From Cryobacterium breve (GTDB lineage: Bacteria; Actinomycetota; Actinomycetes; Actinomycetales; Microbacteriaceae): a stretch of 64,000 nt of DNA. This document shows, one piece after another, positions 40,258 through 49,189 of this stretch (positions are counted from its first letter, which is position 1; the number at the start of each line of letters is the position of its first letter). The notes beneath the pieces were generated by a model. It did not search any database. It was not told the DNA's origin and saw only the letters and a program-made list of their open reading frames with translations. The position numbers were made by a program, and so were the translations under genes. The stretch lies in contig NZ_CP075584.1 in assembly GCF_027594785.1 (NCBI RefSeq), positions 1,798,001-1,862,000 of the forward strand. The letters run 5' to 3'.

Positions 40258-42609
40258 GAGAGGGTGGCCTTTCGATTCGCGGATGCTGAGGTGTCGCCTC
40301 CCGCGCGCCTGGCGCGGAACGCGGCGTCCGAGTCACTGTGCACCGTGACCCCGTCGCCGTCTTCCACAATCGTAAAGGTCACGACGGAATCGCCGAGCGG
40401 ATCCGACACCAGCACGGTCCTGGTCGCGTCGCCGCCGGGATAGACCGTGATCAGCGCGTCCCGGGTGTAGTCGTAGTCCGGCCGGTCGTCCCGCGCGCCC
40501 GTCGCGATCACGGCGCCCTCCCGCACCCACAGCGGGATGCTGTCGAACGCGTGGGTCTCCCGGCGCCAGGTTGGTCCGGCCGCGGTCTCGCCGGTCAGGT
40601 AGTTCGTCCAGGTCCCGGCGGGGAGGTAGTAGGACACGTCGCCGGCCTCGCTGAAGACAGGAGCGACGAGCAGGTCGTGGCCGAGCAGGTACTGGCGGTC
40701 GAGGTAGTCGACGGCGGGGTCGTCGGCGAATTCGAGCCTGCATCGGGCGCATGAAGGGGATGCCGGTGCGGTGCGCCTCGAGGCCGACCTGGTACAGGTA
40801 GGGCATCAGTGAGAGCTTGAGCTTTGTGAAGCGACGGGTGACGTCGACGGCGCTCTGGCCCGGTTCCTCTGTTCCGTCGTCGAAGAGCCACGGCACCCGG
40901 TAGCTCGTGGAACCGTGCAGCCGGGAGTGGCTCGACATCAGGCCGAAGGCGAGCCAGCGCTTCAGCACGGCCGCGTTGGGCATGCCTTCGAAGCCGCCGA
41001 TGTCGTGGCTCCAGAATCCGAATCCGGAGAGGGCGAGCGAGAGCCCGCCGCGCAGGGTCTCCGCCATCGACTCGTAGCTCGACGAGTTGTCTCCGCCCCA
41101 GTGCACCGGCTGCTTCTGGCCGCCGACGGTCGCGGAGCGCGCGAAGAGCACCGCGTCGCCGACGCCGTGGTGCTCCTGGAGCACCTCGAACACGGCAGCG
41201 TTGTAGAGCTGGGTGTACCAGTTGTGCATCCGCTCGGGGCTGGATCCGTCGTGCCAGACCACGTCGAGCGGGATCCGCTCGCCGAAGTCGGTCTTGATGG
41301 CGTCGACGCCCTGGTCGAGCAGGTGCCGCAGCTTACCCTGGAACCAGGTGACGGCATCCGGGTTGGTGAAGTCGACGAGTCCCATGCCGGCCTGCCAGAA
41401 GTCCCACTGCCAGACGGAGCCGTCCGCCCGCTTCACGAGATAGCCGGCCGCCTGGGCCTCGGCGAAGATTGGGGCGCGCTGGGCGATGTACGGGTTGATC
41501 CACGCGCTCACGTGCAGGTTCCTGCCGTGCAGGCGGGCGAGCATGCCCTCGGGGTCCGGGAACACCCGGGGGTCCCATTCGAAGTCGGTCCAGTTGAATT
41601 CGCGCATCCAGAAGCAGTCGAAGTGGAAGACCGAGAGCGGCAGGTCGCGTTCGGCCATGCCGTCGATGAAGGAGTTGACCGTCGCCTCGTCGTACTGGGT
41701 GGTGAACGAGGTCGACAGCCAGAGGCCGTACGACCAGGCCGGCACCTGGGCCGGACGCCCGGTCAGCTCGGTGTACCGGCCGAGGATCTCCTTGGGCGTT
41801 GGCCCGTAGATCACGAAGTATTCGAGGTATTCGCCCGCGACGGAGAACTGCACCTGTTCGACCGACTCGGTGCCGACCTCGAAGGAGACGTGCTCCGCGT
41901 GGTTGACGAGCACGCCGTAGCCCCGGTTGGTGAGGTAGAACGGGATGTTCTTGTAGGACTGCTCGCTCGAGGTGCCGCCGTCGGCGTTCCAGATGTCGAT
42001 GGTCTGGCCGTTCTTCACCAGAGGTCCGAAGCGTTCGCCGAGACCGTAGACGAGTTCGCCGACGCCGAGCGCGAGCCGGGCGTGCACGTAGACGGATGCG
42101 GGGGCGAGCCCGGTCTCCGTGACGCCGGAGACCCCGGTGGGTTCCGCCGCGATCGGCGCACCGTCGGCGAGCTGCAGGTAGCCGATCGATTTCGGTCCGC
42201 TCTCGGTCAGGGTGTGGCCATCGGCCTCGAAGCGGAGGCTCCAGGGGCTCCCCCGGTCGATGCGCGCGGTCAGGGGGCCGCTCGTGACGCTCCCGCCGTC
42301 CTCGTCGACGGACACGATGCCGCTGCCGGTGACGGCGCCGTCGAGCTCGAAGCCGGGCTCCGTCGACCCGCCGGTGTCCTTGGCCACGCGCACGCGGATC
42401 ACGCCGGGCAGCGGGGAGGACAGCGTCACCGAGAGCAGGGCCCGGTTGAGCACGTCGCCGCGGTGGGCGATGACCTTGGTGGGGGCGTCGATCCGCAGTG
42501 CGTCGCCGTCCCCCGTCGCGCCGGGCACGACCTCGAGGTCGTACGCCTCCTGCGCATAGAGCGGCGTGACGCCGGGACGCACGTGCCAGAATCCATCGGT
42601 GAACTTCAT
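40254..42609 (-). CDS. Alpha-xylosidase, GH31, YicI type (one frameshift)
   Basis: After correction, 784 residues, full length for YicI-type enzymes, which release alpha-xylose from isoprimeverose and xyloglucan oligosaccharides. The nucleophile is D441 in KTDFGERIP (the sequence that distinguishes alpha-xylosidases from alpha-glucosidases) and the acid/base is D507 in [19 protein letters not shown]. One extra base at 40737-40738 breaks the frame after FMRPMQ: coding CAGCTC is read as CAGGCTC, the reverse complement of the GAGCTG change. ATG 42609 overlaps the permease stop (TAATG). Confidence 0.94.
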
Positions 42610-43518
42610 TACTTGACTGCTCCTGCGGTAATGCCACGCGTCAGCGTGCGCTGGAAGATGAGGAAGAAGATGAGCGTCGGCAGCAGGCCGAGCAGAGCGG
42701 ATGCGCTCGTGGTGGTGACGTCCATCAGGCGGTCGCCCTGCAGCACGCTGATCGCGACGGGGACCGTCTGGTTCGCGTTGCTGACCAGGAAGGTCAACGG
42801 GATCAGGAATTCGTTCCAGGTCCAGATGAAGAAGAAGATCAGGAGCACGGCGAGGGTCGACCGGCTGATCGGGTAGACCACGCGCCAGAGGATCTGCCAG
42901 CGGCTTGCGCCGTCGAGTGAGGCCGCCTCGAGGAGTTCCTTCGGGAAGGTGCCGTAGACGCTCGACAGCAGGTAGGTGCCGAAGGCGCTCTGGATGACCG
43001 TGAAGATGATGATGACGGCCCAGATGTTGTCGTACAGTCCGACCTGCTTGAACATGAAGTAGAGCGGGTAGAGCAGGGCCTCCTGCGGCACCATGTTGGC
43101 GAGCAGGATCAGCACGACGATCCAGGTGCGGCCGCGGATGCGGCCGATTCCGATCGCGTACGCATTGAACATCGACAGGAGTACGGCGGCCACGGCGACG
43201 ACGCTCGAGATGACCACGCTGTTCCAGAGCTTCTCCGGGAAGTTGACCCTGGTCCAGAAGTTGATGATGCCGTCGAAGTAGAGGTTGCTCGGCAGGGCGA
43301 GGGGGCCGGAGCCTGTTGTAGTCGGCCGGCGACTTGAAGGAGTTGATCACGATCATCACGAACGGGATCGCGATGAAGAGGCCGATGATGATTGCGATGA
43401 ACAGGATGACCCAGTCGCCGGTGGTCTTGCGGGTGTGCACCTTGGGCAGTTTGAGCGGCTTGGGTTCCGGGGCGCCGGAATCGCGGCGGGGACGGATTTT
43501 GTCGGTCAGGGTAGTCAT
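42609..43518 (-). CDS. Sugar ABC transporter permease, MalG type (one frameshift)
   Basis: After correction, 302 residues with six membrane segments and the ATPase-contact loop EAASLDGASRWQIL. The frame breaks at 43312-43313, where CAGCTC (coding) is read as CAGGCTC; removing one base restores SFKSPADYNSSGPLALPSNL joined to the rest. Stop overlaps the GH31 start; start lies 2 bp after the MalF-type gene. Part of the xyloglucan-oligosaccharide importer. Confidence 0.92.
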
Positions 43519-43520
43519 GG

Positions 43521-44528
43521 CTAGCGCTCCTCGTCCTGGCGCTCGAGCCGGGTCTGGAAAGTGATGAAGATGATCGCGACGACGGCGACCACGACGGTCA
43601 GGGCGGTGGCGATCGTTGCGCCGTAGCCGACCTGCTGGTTCTGGAAGAACTCGCTGTAGGAGTAGTAGCTCGGCACCATGGTCGAGGTGCCTGGGCCGCC
43701 GCGGGTCAGGGCGTAGATCGGGCCGAACACCTTGAGGGCTGCGATCGTGCAGGTCAGGGTCACGACGAAGATTTCCGGGCGGATGATGCCGACGGTGATG
43801 GCGCGGAACCGCTGGAACCAGTTGGCGCCGTCGAGCTCCGCTGCCTCGTAGAGCTCCGGGTCGACGCGCTGCAGGGCGGCCATGAAGATCACGATCGGGT
43901 AGCCGAGCTGGACCCAGATCATGATGACCATGATGCAGGCCATCGCGGTGTCCGGGCTGCCGAGCCAGTTGTGTTCGAGGCCGCTGAGTCCGATGGCGCC
44001 GAGCACCTGGTTGAGGGCACCGTTCTCCGGGCGGAGGATCCAGCCGATCACGATCGCCGCGATCACGGTCGGCAGGATCTGCGGGAGGTAGTAGGTGGCG
44101 CGGAGGAAGCTGGCGATCTTGCCGCCGAATTTCTTGCCGACGAGGTCGAAGAGCATGGCCGCGAGTACGAGGCCGAGCAGGGTCGGGACGACGACCATGG
44201 CCACGATCATGGCGATCGAGTTGCCGAATGAGGTCCAGAACACGTCGTCGCCGAAGAGCTTGGTCCAGTTGTCGAGGCCGATCCAGACCGGGGGCTTGAT
44301 GCCGCGGTACTTGGTGAAGGTCAGGAAGAAGTTCCAGCCCAGCGGAACCAGGACGATGATGGTGAGCAGGAGCAGGCCTGGCACCAGGTAGAGCCAGAAG
44401 CCCTTGCCGCCCGCGCCGGGGATGAGGCTCTGCACGGGTGTGCGGCGAACGCGCTTGCCCGCAGGCTTGCCCGGCCGGGGCGGGTGCGATTCGGTTGTCT
44501 CAGTGGCCAGCGGGGCTGTCGTAACCAT
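43521..44528 (-). CDS. Sugar ABC transporter permease, MalF type
   Basis: A 335-residue permease with six membrane segments and a 45-residue basic, Pro-rich cytoplasmic N-terminus. The loop EAAELDGANWFQRFRAI contacts the ATPase. ATG 44528 is chosen over an upstream in-frame start at 44570 because AAAGG lies at a suitable distance and the sequence upstream overlaps the intergenic hairpin region. Confidence 0.92.
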   Translation of the reverse strand: MVTTAPLATETTESHPPRPGKPAGKRVRRTPVQSLIPGAGGKGFWLYLVPGLLLLTIIVLVPLGWNFFLTFTKYRGIKPPVWIGLDNWTKLFGDDVFWTSFGNSIAMIVAMVVVPTLLGLVLAAMLFDLVGKKFGGKIASFLRATYYLPQILPTVIAAIVIGWILRPENGALNQVLGAIGLSGLEHNWLGSPDTAMACIMVIMIWVQLGYPIVIFMAALQRVDPELYEAAELDGANWFQRFRAITVGIIRPEIFVVTLTCTIAALKVFGPIYALTRGGPGTSTMVPSYYSYSEFFQNQQVGYGATIATALTVVVAVVAIIFITFQTRLERQDEER

Positions 44529-44602
44529 CGCCTTGCCTTTCTTCAGTTCAGGGGTCTGCCGCGCAGCCACGACGCCGGGCCTGCGCGGCAGGAAGAGGGG
44601 GT

Positions 44603-44631
44603 GCGGGTCGCGCCGGGGAGGCGCGACCCGC
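44603..44631 (-). terminator. Hairpin between binding protein and MalF-type permease
   Basis: Perfect 12-bp stem GCGGGTCGCGCC / GGCGCGACCCGC with loop GGGGA, 7 nt past the binding-protein stop. Likely sets a higher binding-protein to permease ratio. Confidence 0.7.
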
Positions 44632-44637
44632 GGCGGA

Positions 44638-45966
44638 CTACTTCTTGATGTCCTTGATGCCGTCGTTGTATTCGGTGCCGAGTTCGCTCAAAACGTCCTT
44701 GGACGACTTGGTGCCGTTCATGAGCTCCTGCAGGCCGGCGTTCAGCTGGTCGTAGAAGGTCGGGGTGGGCCAGTCGGGGTAGAAGCCGATGCCGTCGCGC
44801 GCGGTGAGCGTGTTGAAGTTGGCAATCAGTTCCTGGCTCTTCGGGTCTGTGATGTCCGCGGCGTTCGCGGCGACGGGGACGCCACCGTTGTTGCCGATCA
44901 GGGCCTGGATCTCCGGGCGCATTGTGATGTCGATGAATGCGGCGGCGAGGTCCTTGTTCTTGGCCTTCTCCGGAACGACCCACATGTTTCCGCTGGATCC
45001 GGGAGACATCGTGGCGCCGGGGTAGAGGAAGGTGCCGAAGTTGAAGCCCTTGATCTCCGTCGTGAAGCGGTTGTACCACCAGCTGCCGGAGAAGAAGATC
45101 GGGTTCGTTCCCGCGATGAACGCGGTGCCGGCATCCTCTGCCTTGGTCCCGGTCGCGTCCTTGGAGATGTAGCCCTTGTCGGTCCAGTCCTTGATGGTGT
45201 TGGTCGCGTAGGTGAGTTCCTTGCCCTGCCAGTCGACGTCACCGGTGTAGAGCTGGTAATCGTTGACGAAGCTGCGGTCTGCCTTGGTCAGCGCGAGCTG
45301 GTACCAGAGCTGCCCGAGCGGGTACTCGGCCGCCGACTCGGACAGCGGGGTGATCCCGGCGTCCTTGAAGGTCTTCAGTGCGGCTTCGAACTCGGCCTGC
45401 GTTGTCGGGATCGCGACGTTGTACTTCGCGAACATGTCCTTGTTGTAATAGGCCTCGACGAATTCGCCGTAGTTCGGAACGCCGTACCAGGAGCCGGAGC
45501 CCATGATGCCGTTTTCGTCGTACTTGGCGGTGGTCTGGAGGGAGGGGGCGAGCTTCGCGTCCCAGCCGTACTGGCTGACGTAGTCGTCGAGGTTGCTGAG
45601 CAGGCCCTGGCTTGCGAGCAGGCCGGCGGTGGCGTTGCCCTTGTTGTACTCGAGGATGTCGGGGGCCTGGTCGGAGTTGAGGACCTGGCTCGCGGTCGAA
45701 CGGATCTGCTCGAAGCTCTTGGCCTCGAACTTGACCTTCGCGCCGGTCTCCTTCTCGAAGACCTTGATCGCCTCGTTCCAGGCGATTCCCATCGCGCTGG
45801 TGTCGGACTCGAAGTCCCAGAGCGTCAGGGTCTTTCCGGTGCCGTCAACCGGCCCGCTGCTCGCTGCGGTTGTGGACCCGCCGCTTGAACCGCTCGCACA
45901 GCCGGTCAAGAGTGCCGCTGCCGCCGTCATTGCGACGACAGCGAGGGCGCGCTTTCCTAATCTCAC
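44638..45966 (-). CDS. Sugar ABC transporter substrate-binding lipoprotein
   Basis: A 442-residue family-1 solute-binding protein. Lipoprotein signal with LLTGC at about residue 23, a Ser/Gly-rich linker, then GKTLTLWDFESDTSAMGIAWN at the start of lobe 1. GTG 45966 has an excellent ribosome binding site, AAGGAGG, 7 nt upstream. It is the first gene of the operon with two permeases, GH31 and GH1. Two LacI-type operators and one putative XylR site lie upstream. Xyloglucan oligosaccharides as substrate are inferred from the two glycosidases. Confidence 0.92.
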   Translation of the reverse strand: MRLGKRALAVVAMTAAAALLTGCASGSSGGSTTAASSGPVDGTGKTLTLWDFESDTSAMGIAWNEAIKVFEKETGAKVKFEAKSFEQIRSTASQVLNSDQAPDILEYNKGNATAGLLASQGLLSNLDDYVSQYGWDAKLAPSLQTTAKYDENGIMGSGSWYGVPNYGEFVEAYYNKDMFAKYNVAIPTTQAEFEAALKTFKDAGITPLSESAAEYPLGQLWYQLALTKADRSFVNDYQLYTGDVDWQGKELTYATNTIKDWTDKGYISKDATGTKAEDAGTAFIAGTNPIFFSGSWWYNRFTTEIKGFNFGTFLYPGATMSPGSSGNMWVVPEKAKNKDLAAAFIDITMRPEIQALIGNNGGVPVAANAADITDPKSQELIANFNTLTARDGIGFYPDWPTPTFYDQLNAGLQELMNGTKSSKDVLSELGTEYNDGIKDIKK

Positions 45967-46031
45967 GTTCTACCTCCTTGTAGTGGCGACTCCGATTCCT
46001 GTCGCCGATGACGACCCCAGCGCGAGCGAAT

Positions 46032-46079
46032 CGAAACGCTTCGATAATTGCTGTGCCTATCGTCTGCCGAAACGCTTCG
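46032..46079. promoter_or_regulatory. Two LacI-type operators CGAAACGCTTCG
   Basis: Identical 12-bp sequences at 46032-46043 and 46068-46079, centres 36 bp apart, 66-114 bp upstream of the binding-protein start. CGAAACG-CTTCG palindromes are classical LacI/GalR-family operators. The LacI gene at 46314 lies directly upstream on the same strand and is the likely ligand. Confidence 0.82.
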
Positions 46080-46129
46080 ACAGTGGGTCGCTTTGAAGCA
46101 TAGGGGCCCGCGGATGCTGGCACAAGATG

Positions 46130-46150
46130 TTTGTTGATATTCGCAACATA
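46130..46150. promoter_or_regulatory. Putative XylR (ROK) operator, xyloglucan operon
   Basis: TTTGTT-N8-CAACATA (46130-46135 and 46144-46150), the same half-sites and 8-nt spacer as at 38553. It lies further upstream than the two LacI sites, in the 347-bp gap between the binding-protein and LacI genes. Confidence 0.65.
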
Positions 46151-46200
46151 TCCGCGTCGAGCGAGCATCCACCCCGACCGCGATCCCCCGAATCCTCCCC

Positions 46201-46259
46201 CTGAGGTGTCGCATATCGAGGTTCACACGCGGGTTGAACATCGATATGCGACACCTCAG
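46201..46259. repeat. Palindromic repeat family C, copy 1 (59 nt)
   Basis: Inverted repeat with 25-nt arms and a single mismatch, starting CTGAGGTGTCGCATATCGA and ending TCGATATGCGACACCTCAG. It lies 54 nt past the LacI stop (minus strand). Same length as copy 2 at 61126-61184. Confidence 0.92.
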
Positions 46260-46313
46260 CGGGTCGTCAACGACCGACGGCGGCGCGGCCCGGATCCCCG
46301 GGTCGCGGGTGGC

Positions 46314-47348
46314 TCAGGATCGCGGGGAGGCCAGGTGCCGGTCCGGCGGCGGCGCGATCGAGCCGCGCTCGTAGAAGCGCGGAGGGACCAGTTCGATCCG
46401 AGGCTCTATCGGGCCGCTCACCTGCTCGATCGCGAGCGTGACCGCCCGCCAGCAGGAGTCGGCGGCGACGAGCGGGATCGTGTCGAGGGGAGGCTCGAAG
46501 TGGTCGGTCTCGAAGCTCGCGCAGGCCGCAAGCACGGAGAGATCCTGGGGCACCCGCAGGCCGCGTTCACGCAGCACGTCCAGCACCGCGGCGTGGATGC
46601 TCTCCTCGGCATGGAGGACGACCGCAGTCATCTCCGGGCGCTCAGCGAAGAGCGCGTCGAGGGCGATCCGTACGCTCGGCCCGTCCCGCTCGGGCATCAC
46701 GAAGGCCGTCTCGATCCCGTGGGCCGCCGCGGCCGCAAAGAAGCCGTCGCGGAACCGGGGCGGGAAGTTCGAGCCGCGCGCGTAGACCCCGGGAGAGTGC
46801 CCGATCAGTCCGATCGACCGGTGCCCGGCCGCCACCAGCTTCTCGACGGCGAGCGCCGCAGCGGCCTCGAAGTCGAGGTCGACGCAGACGAGACCGGCGG
46901 CATCCTTGGGAATGCCGATGAAGGTCGCCGGCACGCCGAGTTCGCGGATCACCGCGACCCTGTCGTCGTCGCCCGCGACGTCGAGCACGATGATGCCGTC
47001 GACGAGGCTGCTGGACGCCACCCGGCGCAGCCCGCTCGTCGCCTCGTCCTGGGTGAGCAACAGCACGTCGTAGTCGTGTTCGCGGGCGGCCTGCGCGACA
47101 GCGAGCACGAAGGCCATGTGTGCCGGCGCATAGGTGTCCGCGTGGAACGGCGCCGTGAGGGCGAAGATGTTGGTGCGGGTGCCCGCGAGCATCCTCGCCC
47201 CGGCGTTCGGGCGATAACCGAGACGCTCGACGGCATCGAGTACCCGAAGGCGAGTGGATGCGGCGATCGACCGCTTGCCGGACAAAGCGTAGGACACTGT
47301 GCTGATCGAGACGCCGGCCACCCGTGCAACGTCGTGGATGCTCGCCAT
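46314..47348 (-). CDS. LacI-family transcriptional regulator
   Basis: A 344-residue LacI/GalR-type regulator: helix-turn-helix MASIHDVARVAGVSISTVSYALSG at the N-terminus, hinge NAGARMLAG, and a sugar-binding effector domain. ATG 47348 is chosen because the DNA-binding domain starts there; an in-frame GTG about 20 bases upstream is possible. It is upstream of, and on the same strand as, the xyloglucan-type operon and divergent from the GH43 gene, so it may control both. Confidence 0.93.
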   Translation of the reverse strand: MASIHDVARVAGVSISTVSYALSGKRSIAASTRLRVLDAVERLGYRPNAGARMLAGTRTNIFALTAPFHADTYAPAHMAFVLAVAQAAREHDYDVLLLTQDEATSGLRRVASSSLVDGIIVLDVAGDDDRVAVIRELGVPATFIGIPKDAAGLVCVDLDFEAAAALAVEKLVAAGHRSIGLIGHSPGVYARGSNFPPRFRDGFFAAAAAHGIETAFVMPERDGPSVRIALDALFAERPEMTAVVLHAEESIHAAVLDVLRERGLRVPQDLSVLAACASFETDHFEPPLDTIPLVAADSCWRAVTLAIEQVSGPIEPRIELVPPRFYERGSIAPPPDRHLASPRS

Positions 47349-47512
47349 GGCGCCGACCTCGCTTCCCACCCCGCTGATAAATGCCTTGTCGCACAGTCTG
47401 GACCATGAACCAGCGAACCAGAACCACCCCCTCACTCGTTTTGTTGTGACAATCGACTTAAACGGGTCGTGGGGCACGGATGCCGTCGGTCCGGTCACTA
47501 GGGTGGTCAAGC

Positions 47513-49102
47513 ATGACGGTCTTCGCGAATCCGGTCCTGCCCGGAATGTACCCGGATCCCTCGGTCTGCCGGGTCGGCGACACCTTCTACCTCGCCAACT
47601 CGTCGTTCGAGTACTTCCCCGGCCTCCCGCTGCACTCGAGCACCGACCTCGTCACCTGGACGCCCGTCGGCCACGCGGTCGACCGCCCCGGCCAGGCGCG
47701 CCTGCTCGACCTCGCCGGAGTCCCTGACTCCGGCGGCCTCTACGCCCCGACCCTGCGCCATCACGACGGCGTGTTCTTCCTCGCCTGCACGGTCGTCGGC
47801 GGCGCGGCGGACGCGTCGTTCCTCCTGACCGCGACCGACCCGGCCGGCCCCTGGTCCGATCCGGTGTTCCTTGAGGGCGCGCGTGGCATCGATCCGACGA
47901 TCTTCTTCCACGAAGGCAGGGCCTGGTGGGCCGGCTGCCGCCTCGTCGAACCCGGCGCATACCCCGCCCAGACCGAAATCTGGCTCCGCGAGCTCGACCC
48001 GGTCGCCGGGCGACTCTTCGGCCAGGAACACATCCTCTGGAACGGCGCGGTCACGGGTGCGGTGTGGGCGGAGGGACCGCACCTCTACGCGCACGACGGG
48101 TGGATCCACCTCCTCGCCGCCGAGGGCGGCACCGAACGGAACCACGCCGTCTCGGTCGCCAGGTCCCGGTCCGTCACGGGCCCATACGTCGGGAACCCCG
48201 GCAATCCGGTCCTCAGCCACCGTCAACTGGGGGCTACCGCGAGGGTGCAGAACGTCGGGCACGCCGACCTCGTCGAGGCGGGGGACGGCTCCTGGTGGGC
48301 CCTCGCCCTCGGCGTCCGGGTCCGGGCGGGCGGGCACGTGCTCGGCAGGGAGACCTTCCTCGCACCCGTCGCCTGGGAGTCCGGCTGGCCCGTATTCAAC
48401 CCGGGTGCCGGCAGGCTCGGCGAGCGCGGCAGCACACCGTTCACGAGCGCGGATGCGCCGACCCCGGCCGAACTGCATGACACGTTCCCGCCCGGGCCGC
48501 TCGCGGCGCACTGGCTCGGCGTGCGCGGGCCGGTGCCGGGAGCGCACACCTCGGCTGCCGGGTTGCACCTCGAGGCTCCTGCGCCGCCGCCCGCGTCCAC
48601 GGCCCCCGCCGGGCCGACACCGACATCGGCACTACAGCCCGTGACGGGGACGCCGGCCGCGTTCCTCGGGTATCGGCTGCGGCATCCCGACGTGCGGGCG
48701 GGCATCCACCTGGTGCTGCCGCACCCGGGGGTCACGACCGGGCTCGCCCTGCGGCAGAGCGGGGATTTCGGCCTGCGCCTCGAGCTCGCGCACGCGCCGG
48801 CCGGCTGGGCCGCGACCGCGATCGCGCGCGCCGACGGTGTCGACACGGTCCTCGGCAGGGTGCCGATCGGCCCCGTTGCGACGGGCTCCGTGCTCGACCT
48901 CACCGCCGAGCTGTCCGCCGCTGGGGTCGAGTTCGCGGTCTCGGTGACCGGCGAGACGCGGGTCATCGCCCTGACGGATGCCGCCCTCCTGACGACCGAG
49001 CGCGCCGGCGGCTTCGTGGGCACCCTCGTCGGGCCCTTCGTGAGCGGGGAGCCCGGCCACCCGGTCACGGTCACCGCCTTCGACTACGTGCCGCTCCCCT
49101 AA
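47513..49102 (+). CDS. GH43 beta-xylosidase / arabinofuranosidase
   Basis: A 529-residue GH43 enzyme without signal peptide, with an N-terminal five-blade propeller and a C-terminal beta-sandwich typical of GH43 beta-xylosidases. Catalytic base D15 in NPVLPGMYPDPS, the pKa-modulating aspartate in RGIDPTIFF, and the acid glutamate in VWAEGPHLY are visible. It removes xylose (or arabinose) from xylo-oligosaccharides. It is divergent from the LacI gene; a weak TTTGTT-N8-CGACTTA element at 47440-47460 may be a decayed XylR site. A family B palindrome follows the stop codon directly. Confidence 0.92.
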   Translation: MTVFANPVLPGMYPDPSVCRVGDTFYLANSSFEYFPGLPLHSSTDLVTWTPVGHAVDRPGQARLLDLAGVPDSGGLYAPTLRHHDGVFFLACTVVGGAADASFLLTATDPAGPWSDPVFLEGARGIDPTIFFHEGRAWWAGCRLVEPGAYPAQTEIWLRELDPVAGRLFGQEHILWNGAVTGAVWAEGPHLYAHDGWIHLLAAEGGTERNHAVSVARSRSVTGPYVGNPGNPVLSHRQLGATARVQNVGHADLVEAGDGSWWALALGVRVRAGGHVLGRETFLAPVAWESGWPVFNPGAGRLGERGSTPFTSADAPTPAELHDTFPPGPLAAHWLGVRGPVPGAHTSAAGLHLEAPAPPPASTAPAGPTPTSALQPVTGTPAAFLGYRLRHPDVRAGIHLVLPHPGVTTGLALRQSGDFGLRLELAHAPAGWAATAIARADGVDTVLGRVPIGPVATGSVLDLTAELSAAGVEFAVSVTGETRVIALTDAALLTTERAGGFVGTLVGPFVSGEPGHPVTVTAFDYVPLP

Positions 49103-49181
49103 CCAATTCGACGGAGTTTTTGCCCGGAAAGCCCTTCAAACGCGCTCCCACGCGCAAAAACCCAAAAAGTCCGTCGAATGG
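49103..49181. repeat. Palindromic repeat family B, copy 2 (79 nt)
   Basis: Left arm CCAATTCGACGGAGTTTTTG, right arm CAAAAAGTCCGTCGAATGG (one mismatch and one missing base). It fills the whole gap between the convergent GH43 and LacI genes: it begins at the base after the GH43 stop and ends 8 nt before the LacI stop, so it is placed as a bidirectional terminator would be. Confidence 0.9.
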
Positions 49182-49189
49182 ATTCGAGG

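Noticed and set aside
40333-43518. Apparent permease-alpha-xylosidase fusion of 1061 codons
   Set aside because: Two AGCT indels and the open frame at the TAATG overlap make it look continuous. The permease stop at 42609 and the GH31 start are clear after correction.
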